A stretch of DNA of 64,000 nucleotides from Diadema setosum (lineage: Eukaryota; Echinodermata; Echinoidea; Diadematoida; Diadematidae). The number at the start of each line of letters is the position of its first letter. The stretch's first letter is position 1. Under the pieces are notes generated by a model that saw only the letters and a list, made by a program, of their open reading frames with translations, made no database searches and had not been told where the DNA came from. Made by a program: the position numbers and the translations under genes. This document shows, piece by piece, positions 12,331 through 22,700 of the stretch. The DNA lies in the NCBI GenBank assembly GCA_033980235.1, contig CM067076.1, forward strand, positions 32,770,383-32,834,382, written 5' to 3'.

Positions 12331-15019
12331 TCACCATTGGGTATGCCATAGACTTTATGTAGTGATAAAGTTTTGATATCTTTGTCCAACACTGACTTGA
12401 CCCTTTAAATGCGTGGTCAAGAATCTGCCATTACTGTTTCATCTCTGTGTAACACAGATGAATGGATGTTTTTGTTTTGAATCATTTGTGACACTGCCAG
12501 GGAATTTTAGCTGCTGTGTACAAGCAAAATATGTACAATGTAAATCCCCATCTGGCCCACTGATAACTCCGTATCGGAATACATACTTGCGTCAAATAAC
12601 CCTTTAGTGTCCAAGCCAAGACACTCAACTTCCAAGAAGTGTGATGTGAGAGAATTTCAGAGCGCTTGACCAATGTCACACTTGGGATTACGTATACAAT
12701 TTACAAAGTTCGTCGAGTTTGAGTAAGATAAGCAGTATCCTGGAGTGTGTTTTAGTCATCATGTCACAGGAAGGAAAGGGAGCTCACCATATCCCAGCAT
12801 GCACCTTTGTGTGTGATTTAATCAATACTCAGAAATAGCGGAAGCAATGGCTGACTTTTAGTTTGTCTGGTCAGGTTGTCAAATCGAGTATGTTCCAAAC
12901 TATTCTGGAGCTCTCATGGGCCACACAGAAGGTTGCAAACTTGTGAATACTGCGCCCACAGAAATATTTGTGGTGCATTTACAGCTTTTACATTTTTGTC
13001 GTACTGATGTAGCCCTTGGCTAACGTGAATTCTATAGATTTTGAATGCTTTCTCACAATTGTTTTCCACACATTCTGAACTGGTTGAATCATACCCTTCG
13101 TCAGCGATGCCTCCCTGGTAAAAGTGTGTGTGCACACATGTGCCCTAATACTGTATATAACATGGAGCCACCACTAGTTTTTAGTAGACTAGTAGATGTT
13201 TTCTTTTGAATGAATACTGTGTATATTTCTTTGCAGGCAGTTCATTTGATTGGACAGTAAATTGTCACACAGAGAAATGTCAAATCAAATTCTGTCTTTT
13301 TTGTGAATTGGATGAAAAAATGTGAGTAAATACTTGCGCAGTGCAAATTCAAGATCCTGCGAATGTGTCCTTGAGTCACTCAGCATGAAAAATTGATTGA
13401 ATAAAAGTAATGACGTTTATAATACCGCCATAATTCTTCCAATTCTCTTATTACCCTTACCCGTTGAGTCTTGTGGAATATCTGCCGCAGAAATGATCCT
13501 ACAATCATATATCTTGTATTGGAGAAAGATTTAGATGGAAGTGGTTAAATTCATTAGTTTTACCCCAAATCAGAATAACAATAACATTTGCTAATTCAGA
13601 ACAGAAAAATGTGTTTGTTTGTTTGTTTGTTTGTTTGTTTGTTTGTTTGTTTGGTTTTTTTTTTTTGGGGGGGGGGGAGAGTGGCAAGCTGCATTTTAAG
13701 GAGACTTTTTTTTTTTTTTAAAGAAGCAACCTCTACCTACTGTAGTGCATGAAATAAAATTAGAATATCTGTGGTTACAAAGTTTGTTCTCTAAAGACCC
13801 ATTGTGGGAAGATTGTGGACACTACATGCTGGTAAACATTGCCCACTGTTTCCCTCTAAGCACATTCACACACACTTACATTTAAACATACACTTGAATA
13901 CAAAAAGTGTCCTAGTGTATTGTGGGCCAGTGCCATAGGAGATCCTATCTCATCTCTACCCCAAATGAGAGCCCCTTTATTCACAAAGGGACTCAATCTA
14001 CCCCAAATCCCCATAGTCCCCCTTCTTGCCCCTTTAATTCCCATCACCACCACCAACAACAACCAGTGACATGTAATGACAGGCATGGAATGTTGTATAA
14101 AATGGACCCATATACAGTACATGCATGGTGTGTACCTAATAGAATACAGGGTAATATTTACATAATTAGTAGCTCTGTTAGAATTCCAAACATATCTGTG
14201 TTATGATTACTCACAACCCCTGCCCCCCCCCCCCCTCCTTTATTTTCTCAGTAGCGATGAATATACTCTTTGTATGCAGCGACACATTTCCGGTAATTCC
14301 TTTCTAACCCACCAACATGAATACCCCCATGAACGTTATTCAGCACGATCTTCCGATCGAACTACAATGTACTGTGACATCACAATCAGGGAGGGTATTC
14401 CCCCAAGTCTGCTGTACGGCCTACAAATCTGTCGGCAGTGAGCCACTTACATGTATGAATGACAATGGCAAGCTGTATTTAGCACTATTGCGGCATACTG
14501 GGGAATCACCCTGCATTATGTATGAGTGCTACATTGTACGCCTGCAAAGTTTTTTGGAAAGAAAAAGGGGCATTTTGTTTGTTGATATTTGGTACAAGTA
14601 TATATACTTCTTTACACTCAGTAGGAATAAACAGTAGTGACAAGGGGCATAGAAGACCAGAAACAATTTTGTCTGCTTCCAGCGTGTGTTTGCAAGGAGA
14701 TCATAGTGACCAGTGTGTATCACCTACTAAACAATGGCTTAATTCAGGCTATTGTATACGATTGCTGTGAACATGTGTTCAGTGTAAACTTACCAGTGGA
14801 ATACTTGCCCCTTTTGTATCACATCGGACCTTCCTACATATGTTTTATTTTGGTGTTGTGCTGGAGCATTCATATGTACCTTCTGTAATCCCATTCATCG
14901 GCGTGCTTTTCTGGTAAGAAAATGACATAAACAAATGTCGGATAAAGTGACTGAAAAGCTTGTCTAAGGCTTTCATGACATGGCAATGACTATTGCATGA
15001 AGATTGGATTATTGAATTA
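12331..15019. other. gene-free stretch with simple repeats
   Basis: (GTTT)n at 13613-13654 is followed by T and G runs to 13679, and a C run sits at 14222-14236. The 106-codon frame at 14317-14637 has no recognisable domain and no splice or codon pattern that would make it a gene. Confidence 0.5.
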
Positions 15020-15364
15020 TTAAAGGGAATGTGTAATTTTGGTTGAGATGGGACTTTTATGTGAGATAATGAGAAACACTTCTAAGAATACAATTCTAAG
15101 AGGAATTCAAAGTTCCTTTGATGATAATCGGTTTTGAAATGACTGAAATATGCAGGACCCACCTTTTATGAGGACCATGTGCACTTTGTTTTATTTGTTT
15201 TTGGATATCTCAGCCATTTCAAAACTGATTTTCTTCTTGTAAATAAACTTTGATTTCCTCTTATATTTGTATGCTCTGTAATATTTCAAACATGGTTTTT
15301 AATTATCTCGCAAACAGTTAAAATCTAACCCCTCATCTCAACCAAAACTATACCATCCCTTTAA
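15020..15364. mobile_element. T2/Kolobok-type foldback MITE copy C
   Basis: Starts TTAAAGGGAATGTGTAATTT and ends ACTATACCATCCCTTTAA. The arms fold on each other via AATCGGTTTTGAAATGACTG and TCAGCCATTTCAAAACTGAT. It is shorter than the 390-bp copies because the centre is reduced. Confidence 0.85.
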
Positions 15365-15515
15365 AGACCAAATATTTGCATGTAGGAACATGTTTGTTGA
15401 AAAGCTTGTCAGTTGCGATGCAGTTAGATATAGTTGTGAATTTGAAAACATTGCTAAACCAGCCGTTATCGTCTCTGTGATAAAATCTTTCATACAAGGT
15501 AACTCAGCTACGGTC

Positions 15516-15967
15516 AATAGGCCCGTTCACACACAAGGGAAAAAGTGAGATTTAAAAATCGATTTTCTTATCGCGATCAAAATTTCGAAATTTTTTCCTG
15601 TGTGAACAGAAAAATTTCACTAATTTTCGCGATCCTAATCGCGATCCAACTCGCACTGTTAGTGCGATTTTTCAGAATAATCACAATTATTTTGCCAAGC
15701 GTCGTGTGTATGAGCGCGATCGAGATTCGGAAATCGGTATTTTTAATCCCATCGTTCGTATAGCGTAGCGTGTGAACGTCAACATTATTGGGACCGCGGG
15801 GTCAGTCTTCGGTCATGCAAGTTTCGCGCATGCGCAATTTGGCCACTGATCGTTCTTTCCTTGCTGCGAAGTGCAATTTTTCCCTGTGTATGAATGGTCA
15901 AAAAAAAAAATCGAAATTTGGATCGCGATTGTAATTTCGATTTTCATGGTGTGTGCACGGGCCTATT
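15516..15967. mobile_element. inverted-repeat MITE, TIR AATAGGCCCGT
   Basis: AATAGGCCCGTTCACACA at the left and TGTGTGCACGGGCCTATT at the right bound a 452-bp block. Inside are several TCGCGATC/AATCGCGATC words (left part) and GATCGCGATTGTAATTTCGA (right part), inverted relative to each other. It is CpG-rich against AT-rich flanks. No reading frame of note. Confidence 0.75.
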
Positions 15968-16932
15968 ATGATTCGAAATGTTTAAAAGGTTGACCTTAAG
16001 ATAAAGTTTAGATGTGCTGCACAAAAAGTGACAGATTGTAAGATACTGGTAAAGCAACAAGATCTTGTAGGCCACTTTTTTTGCATGTACGGTAGTCAGT
16101 TTATGGCTATTTTCCCTTGTGAAACAATTAGACTGATTCTTTCAATTCTTAAAACATGTGGTACTTGGAATATAGTTAGGTGATTGCAATGTTGGACATC
16201 GTAAGGCACTGAGATTGCTAGTTTTTGCTATGGAGGTGTGCTTGCATTTATTTGATATTTAAATAGTAACTTTGTTTTGCTATCTACCATACAAACTAGG
16301 CATGCAAGGAAATATCATACATGTACATGTTCATAAATTGACAAAGCTCATAACATTATTATAGCTAAACTTCATTCATTCAAAGGTTCTAATCCTGGCT
16401 TGCCTTCCAAAATAATTGTATCAATAACAAGTAAGTGAAAACTTGTTAGGTTTTTGTAGATTTTAATATGCAATTCAGCTGCTGAAGATGACAAGCCCTA
16501 TAGCTTTTGCTAATTACCCCCTATATTTAAGTGTTTCCATAGGTGTACATTTACTGTAAAACAAAATTTTGGGGCAGGCATGAAACTTTTTCAAATTTTG
16601 CGAGAAGCCCAGATCTGCAAAAGTTCTTGTCTTACACAATACATTGAATACCAGTGACAATTTGTTAAAGTTTTGTGCAACGATAGAGGCCAGTTATCAA
16701 AATTTTCATGCTGTAGATATTTGTTTTAAAATCATATTATAATGTTAATCTGCATCGGTGAATGATATTGCATGAATAGTATTCTCATACATTTTTTTTT
16801 CTGTTTAAAATCATAAATGCTCTATTAAAAAAACAAAACAAAACAATACTCAAAAGGGTTTTGAAATGATATTCACCTGGTTCGTATGATGTTGTAAAGT
16901 TTGAGAGCTCAACATACAAGTGAGTACATTAA
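15968..16932. other. gene-free spacer
   Basis: AT-rich, with A and T runs near 16793 and 16829; nothing else recognised. Confidence 0.4.
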
Positions 16933-17732
16933 GGCTGCGTTCATGCGAAACTAGAATTGCGTTTCTAAACACGTTTAGTCGCTAAACGTGTTTAACTGCG
17001 TTGCGTTCATGCGATTTTTCCATTTAAACGCGTATCAAAACGCCGATCTGAAACGCGGAAAAAAGGGTGTTTTGAATCATGATTCTGCCAGAATCACGAT
17101 CGCAGAAACCGCATGAATGCAACCGTGATTTCAATCATGATTCTATGACATCATTGTGCGCTGTGCGCATGCGTATCTCATGGGGTATCCCACAGCTTCT
17201 AGTTCTGTTCGCGCGCTTGTGTATGTCTTATGAATCGTGTGTTTTGGTACCATACTTGCACTTGTTTGTTTACATCAACGCCATACACCGATTCTATGCT
17301 AGTATCTAACGTTAACTGTTTAATATAATAATACATGTAATTACTCTCCGATTGAGTTGATAAAAGTAATGGCTGCAGCGCTGTGTCTACCAAGGGAAAT
17401 AATTGGAGAGACGAAGATTTAGGAATTTTCCTCGATCTGTTCCTCGATATGTGGGCAGAGCCTGAATGCCACAGCTTATCGGAAAGTATTCACCGAAATA
17501 AAAACGTAAAGGCCTGTACATTTGGAATAAGGAGGTCTGGCTCGAGTTGCAGAGACGTAGACAAGGTCAAACTGCACAGTGCGCTGCGCAATGGCAAAGG
17601 ATGAGATGAGCCAGAATCAGCGTTGCGAAAGCCCGCATGAACGCTCTTCCGCTGAGACCGTGATTTGAAACGCCGTTTTGAATCATGATTCATGTTTGTG
17701 ATTCTGGCTACGAAATTTGCATGAACGCGGCC
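16933..17732. mobile_element. PIF/Harbinger-like relic with Myb/SANT-like fragment
   Basis: GGCTGCGTTCATGCGA at the left and TTGCATGAACGCGGCC at the right are terminal inverted repeats flanked by TAA on both sides (16930-16932, 17733-17735). A 3-bp duplication of this kind is typical of PIF/Harbinger. A + strand frame from 17383 reads NNWRDEDLGIFLDLFLDMWA followed by RNKNV, which resembles the Myb/SANT-like (MADF-type) domain encoded by these transposons, then decays. CpG content is high. No nuclease frame remains, so the copy is dead. Confidence 0.65.
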
Positions 17733-17735
17733 TAA

Positions 17736-18249
17736 CACATCATCTTAGAGAGCTGATTTGTGTGTGTGTGTTTGTAAATATTAGCATTATTTAGTAGTTG
17801 GTTCATTTGTTGTTGTTTTTTTTTTTTTTTTTGAGGTATCAGGATGAAGTAATATTTCATGTCAAAATAAATTGACTAAAGAATAGGATACTGGCAAAGC
17901 TTTGCATGTATAATCCTGTGAGTCACTATCTTATTTTTAATTCTCAACAGCAATGTATTCATATTTCATCACTCTTGTTACCATCATATCATCACAGTAA
18001 TACTGTGTAAGGCGTTATTTTTGCATATATTTATCAATATTTTCGTGAATGACGAGGTCATGGACATTTTCACAAGATGTGGTTTTCGCAATTTTGGCAC
18101 TGAGGCCACCGTACAAGTTTGTAAGTGCACTACTGCGTATCAATTCGAGATATATTTGTATATTCTTAAGTTTGCGGTCCAACAGTGATTTGAGATATTT
18201 GCAAAAATAACAACATATACAGTACTTGATTTTGTGGGCTGCACTTACC
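17736..18249. other. gene-free spacer
   Basis: Short GT run at 17757-17770 and T run at 17817-17832; no gene seen. Confidence 0.4.
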
Positions 18250-18349
18250 ACGAGTGATGTTTGTTATTCCAGAGGGTCATTAATCCTAAAATGAAATAAG
18301 GTTTGTTACTCTGAATGGTGTGCTCGTCCAAAAAAGGAAATAAAATTTG
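18250..18349. repeat. AACCTTTGGAAT-like units, left of MITE B
   Basis: GTTATTCCAGAGGGTCATTA and AAGGTTTGTTACTCTGAAT resemble, inverted or direct, the units at 18755-18925 on the other side of MITE B and the motif AACGAACCTTCAGAATAA of the array at 47060-48490. It looks like one tract into which MITE B inserted. Confidence 0.45.
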
Positions 18350-18740
18350 TTAAAGGGTGTGTACAGTTCTGGTCGAGGTGAAGATTTAGCTTTTAACATT
18401 TTGTGAGATATTCAGAAACCACTCTATGAGATGTCAAAGAGCATGCAGTTCTAAGGGGTATCGAAAGTTTATTCAATGAAAATCGGTTTTGAAATGGCTG
18501 AGATATTCAAAAACAAGGTGAAACAAAGAGATACTAATAAAGTTGGGGCATGTCGCCTTTTATTATTAGCACTTTTTTGGATATCTCGGCCATTTGAAAA
18601 CCAATTTTCATCAAATAAACGTTGAATCCTTCTTAAAATTACATGCTCTTTCATATTTCATAGAAGGCTTTTCATTATCTCACTTAGGAATGTTCAAAAC
18701 ATGAATCCCTACCTCAAACAGTACTGTACAGTCCCTTTAA
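18350..18740. mobile_element. T2/Kolobok-type foldback MITE copy B, intact reference
   Basis: Starts TTAAAGGGTGTGTACAGTTC and ends ACTGTACAGTCCCTTTAA, 391 bp with TTAA at both ends. The arms pair around an inner stem (ATCGGTTTTGAAATGGCTGA with GGCCATTTGAAAACC). It is the closest match to copies A and H and shows the unoccupied TCTA site used by the insertion in copy A. Confidence 0.9.
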
Positions 18741-18754
18741 TCCAGAAAGGAAAA

Positions 18755-18925
18755 GAAAGAGCATGTTAATAAACCTTTGGAATGACAAACCTTATATCAT
18801 TTTTGTCAGATTATTGAACCTTTGGAATAGCAAACGATTGCTTCATTTCAGGACTAACAAACGTGTGGAATAATAAACCTTTGGAATCACAAACCTTATT
18901 TCATTTTTGGATAAATGGACCTTCA
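18755..18925. repeat. short-unit repeat, AACCTTTGGAATnACAAACC
   Basis: AATAAACCTTTGGAATGACA, ATTGAACCTTTGGAATAGCA, AATAAACCTTTGGAATCACA and AATGGACCTTCAGAATTA occur within 170 bases, at uneven spacing. The unit resembles AACGAACCTTCAGAATAA in the array at 47060-48490. Confidence 0.65.
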
Positions 18926-19185
18926 GAATTATGAATTATAGTTATGGAAACAGTTACCCAACCCACAACATCTTGACATTCTTAATACAAATCTACAATC
19001 CGTAAGATAACCACATAATTATGTAATCTTTCAAATTCATGAAATTCTGCCGTCGTGGTGTTTTAATTGTATTCATTAGTGAGCTTTCTCCAATTATTGT
19101 TAAGATAGTATTAAAGTGTAGTGACTCCTCACGGTGCAATCTTTTCAGCTGCATTGAAGAGACTACCCTGGGTGTTAAAGTGAGA
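18926..19185. other. gene-free spacer upstream of the A20-like gene
   Basis: No promoter element is convincing. The gene's own first exon and promoter could lie here or further upstream. Confidence 0.3.
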
Positions 19186-19217
19186 CCACAGTATTATTAT
19201 ATCTATTATTATTATTA

Positions 19218-19290
<73 letters not shown>

Positions 19291-19387
19291 CATCATCATC
19301 ATTATTGTTATTATTATATCATAACTATCATCATCATTATTGTTATTAGTAGTGTCATTACTGTCACTTTTAGTAGTACCGGTAGTA

Positions 19388-19427
<40 letters not shown>

Positions 19428-19505
19428 TAGTATTGATAATAATAGTAATTATTATCATTATTATTGTTACTATTATTATCATTATTATTATCATCATCAT
19501 CGTTG
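19186..19505. repeat. compound ATT/AAT trinucleotide microsatellite
   Basis: A long run of TTA/ATT units (about 19193-19330, interrupted by CAT units) is followed by a mixed spacer and then a clean AAT run (about 19388-19424), with more ATT/ATC after it. The two runs are complementary, so the transcribed strand could fold back. It ends about 60 bases before the acceptor of the first coding exon of the A20-like gene. The long Tyr/Ile/Asn/His reading frames across it are low-complexity artefacts. Confidence 0.95.
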
Positions 19506-19562
19506 TTAAGAAACATTTTTATGAATATCAACATGTTTGTTGTAATCTCATCTCCTGCACAG

Positions 19563-19747
19563 ACAACATCTCAGCTATGACGCCGCATCCAGAAGACAAA
19601 CCCTCCGCTCGAGAGAAGCGCTCGCCTCTCGATCTTCCACCCAGGGTGGGGGACGCTGACCTGCAGAAAGTGGCAAGGATCTGGGAACAGGTCAAACACA
19701 GTGTCCACAAGTCCCATGACCCATTCAGACCTAATTCCTACGTGGGG
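19563..19747 (+). CDS. tnfaip3: A20-like exon 1 of the coding part (5'UTR tail plus residues 1-57)
   Basis: A pyrimidine-rich acceptor ending CTCCTGCACAG at 19562 opens the exon, so an upstream non-coding exon exists. ATG at 19577 is the first Met in frame within this exon. The donor is GGG|GTAAGT after 19747, phase 0. Residues 1-57 include [16 protein letters not shown] and the DPFRP stretch, which align in kind with the N-terminal helix of A20 before the OTU core. The first 25 or so residues are basic, proline-rich and probably disordered. A further in-frame start in the missing upstream exon cannot be excluded, because no stop lies in frame between 19563 and the ATG. Confidence 0.85.
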
Positions 19748-22700
19748 GTAAGTGGAGCATAAAAGACTCCCCTCAGAGTGGCAGTGTCTTAATTTTTCAT
19801 TTGGTTTAATATTACAGTTAAAGTGGAAATTTTCACTGTGTTGAAATTTTCACGCATTTCGCACAACCAGAAGCTAGTGCGTAAATATAAAGCACACAAA
19901 TATTTTTGTTTGCCATATGTTCCAGTAGTTAATGTCTTGATTTCGCGAAATTAAAAACAAGTGAAAATTTTCATACGCGGCCGAGCACAAAAAATTAGTC
20001 GCGCGAAAATATCCACTTTAACAGTAACTTGGTGAAGACTAGTCCTGCGTATACAGTCCGACCTCTTTGTATCTGGCCTCCTTTTATCCGGATCTGTCTA
20101 TTATCCGGACGCGATCTCGCCATGATTTTTTTCTTTTCTTTTCAATCTAATAATTTTGGGGAAAAGGGGGATTTCAAACACAAACAAAATTTCTACACAA
20201 ATCCATATGAATTACATATTATTCCCAACATAACTAGCATTAATATATACATGAAGTATATTCACATCATATTTTCATCGAAATAACATTCATTCTTGCA
20301 AAGAAAGAATTTCAGTGTTTGTACGCACCTGCCATAGGTTACATGTAGCTACCAAGGGTAGGCAGCAGCATGTACAGCATTGAGTGGCCTATATCCATTA
20401 TCCATTATTCGGTTTAGCACCAGTCCCAACATGTCGGGAGGAGAGGTTGGATTGTACTCAGGCAGGTGTCTATGGGAAATACATTCATATTTAAGTGTTA
20501 ACCGCAAAATTAGCTTGTCCTCATCCTCAGTGTGAATGATTAAAACAGATGTTTTAGACAGATCTTTAAAAGAAAATAAAATAAAATATGCATACTGTCT
20601 CCTCCAACCTTTAAATTCAAACAATGCTCATGCTATCATGCCAGTAGTATGCTTGACTCACTTTGTAATGTTTTCTTGTTTGTGCCGCAGGAAATGAACT
20701 CCTACACAGCGTCGCTCCCGTACTTCTGGGATACCTACTCGCAGGACTTTGTTGCGTATCTGAAACAAGAACTCGTGGATCTCACCTTTGAAACTGTCTT
20801 GACATACCGCGGCATCCTGAACCCACTCCCAGGACCCGTAGCTCCTCTCTACCCCATGGCCACCACAGGTGAGTGGCGGTCAGTGTGGTCTGGCTAATAA
20901 GACCTAACCTGTCCAAGCATACATATTATTTAGTACTTGTAAATCATTCCGACAGTGGTTTCTGAACTACATTGTATTTTCTTAAAGGGGATGGCTAGTA
21001 ACTGATCAGTGGGAATCAGTGGGAATGCTGGGGGATGATTGTTTCCATTCTTGTGGGATTCATTTAAGAGTACATTATATATCTATTGTCAAGTGAAAAT
21101 TATTTGCTTCAGAACGGTCTCATATTCAAGTAATGTGCAGTTTAATGTTTCCAGGTTAGCGTGCCTGTACAGTGACGGGGCACTTTAAACAATATCTAGA
21201 TATTGTTTAAAGGGATGGTATAGTATTGGTTGAGGTGGGGATTCAGGTTTTAACTTTTTGCAAGATAATTAGGAACCTCTCATATAAAATATCAAAGAGC
21301 ATACAATTCTAGGAGGAACTAAAAGCTGTTGATGAGAACTGGTTTTGCAATTGCTGACATATCCAGCCTTTATCTTTTCATATTTCTTATGAGTGGTTCC
21401 TAATCATCTCATTAAAATTTAAAACCTGAATCCCCATCTCAAGCAAAACTTAACCATCCCTTTAACTTTAGAAAAGATAAACAACACAGCAGAAGAACAG
21501 CCAATGAATCTCAAGGAGCATTAGCGAGATACACTCAAACTTTCTGGTTCCTGTGTTTACAGCCAGGAGTCTTTTTTATTCGTGACTGATGACAGTTGGA
21601 CATTTTGTTTCCCTCTGTCAGGTGATGGTAATTGTTTGCTTCATGCAATCTCGCTGGCCTTGTGGGGAGTCGAAGACACCGAGCTCCAGCTTCGAAAGTT
21701 GCTTCACGAGGTAATGAGGGGGGAGTTTGCCCGCAACAACGAGGCACGATGGAAGCGCGATCGCAGCCGGTATGACACGGCCAACATTCCAACCAGCGGG
21801 TTCCGCTACAACTCCACGGTAAGCATTGCTGGGTTAGTAGCGTGTGGGTTGGATTTGATTGAATGGCAGTAGCATGTATGTCTCATATTTCTTGTTTCAG
21901 TGAAGAAATACGAAATGAGAATATTGGGCAAGAATGAGTATTTCCCTAATGATTTTTTGTTTGTTATGTCCCTATGTTATGAAGTGTAAGAAAGTGTATT
22001 TGATAGAGATCACATCCTTCCTTGCATGCATGTCTCCCCCGTAAAGTGGATCATGCTGTATGACAATATCAAAATATGAATATGTAGAAAAAAAAGTAAA
22101 CATAAACACATGTAATATTGTACTTCTATTCTATTCAGGCCAGTAATATTCAAATTCTGCCAATAGTTCATCTTCATGATAAGGTGTATCTTTGCAGAGA
22201 ATGGCTAATCTTTATCATCGTTCTCTGCTCTTACTTGACTACAGGAGTGGTGCACCGAGTGGGACATTGTTGTGGATATTTCCAGTCCCGATCGCAGGAT
22301 GGACTCTCCAATGGGATTGCCGTATGCCTGCCTGGAAGAGTTCCACATCTTTATCATGGCCAATATCCTGCGACGGCCGATCATTGTCCTGGCGGACAAC
22401 ATGTGGCGGAACGCTGTCGGAACCTCTCTTCAGCCCCTCAACTTCTCTGGTGTTTACCTGCCGCTTGCCTGGGCACCGGAGGATTGCTTCAGATACCCCA
22501 TTGTCTTGGCTTTTCACCAGATGCACTTCACTCCTCTTCTCTGCACTGCCCCCATTCCTTATGACAAGGGAGCCCAGCAGTGGAACTATGTGGTGCCCTT
22601 GGCTACCTGCGGAACAGCACCCCTGACCGTCCATTTCCTGACAGAAGAAGAGGAGGTCCAAGAGGAGATTCTCCTGAGAAGGTATATGCAGCTTGAGTCC

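Noticed and set aside
14317..14637. 106-codon frame as a possible gene
   Set aside because: No domain, no splice partners, no codon-use signal; length is within chance for a window of this size.
19039..19762. Tyr/Asn/Ile/His-rich frames of up to 156 codons
   Set aside because: They translate the ATT/AAT microsatellite; the second half of one overlaps the true first coding exon in the correct frame, but the homopolymeric part lies upstream of the acceptor.
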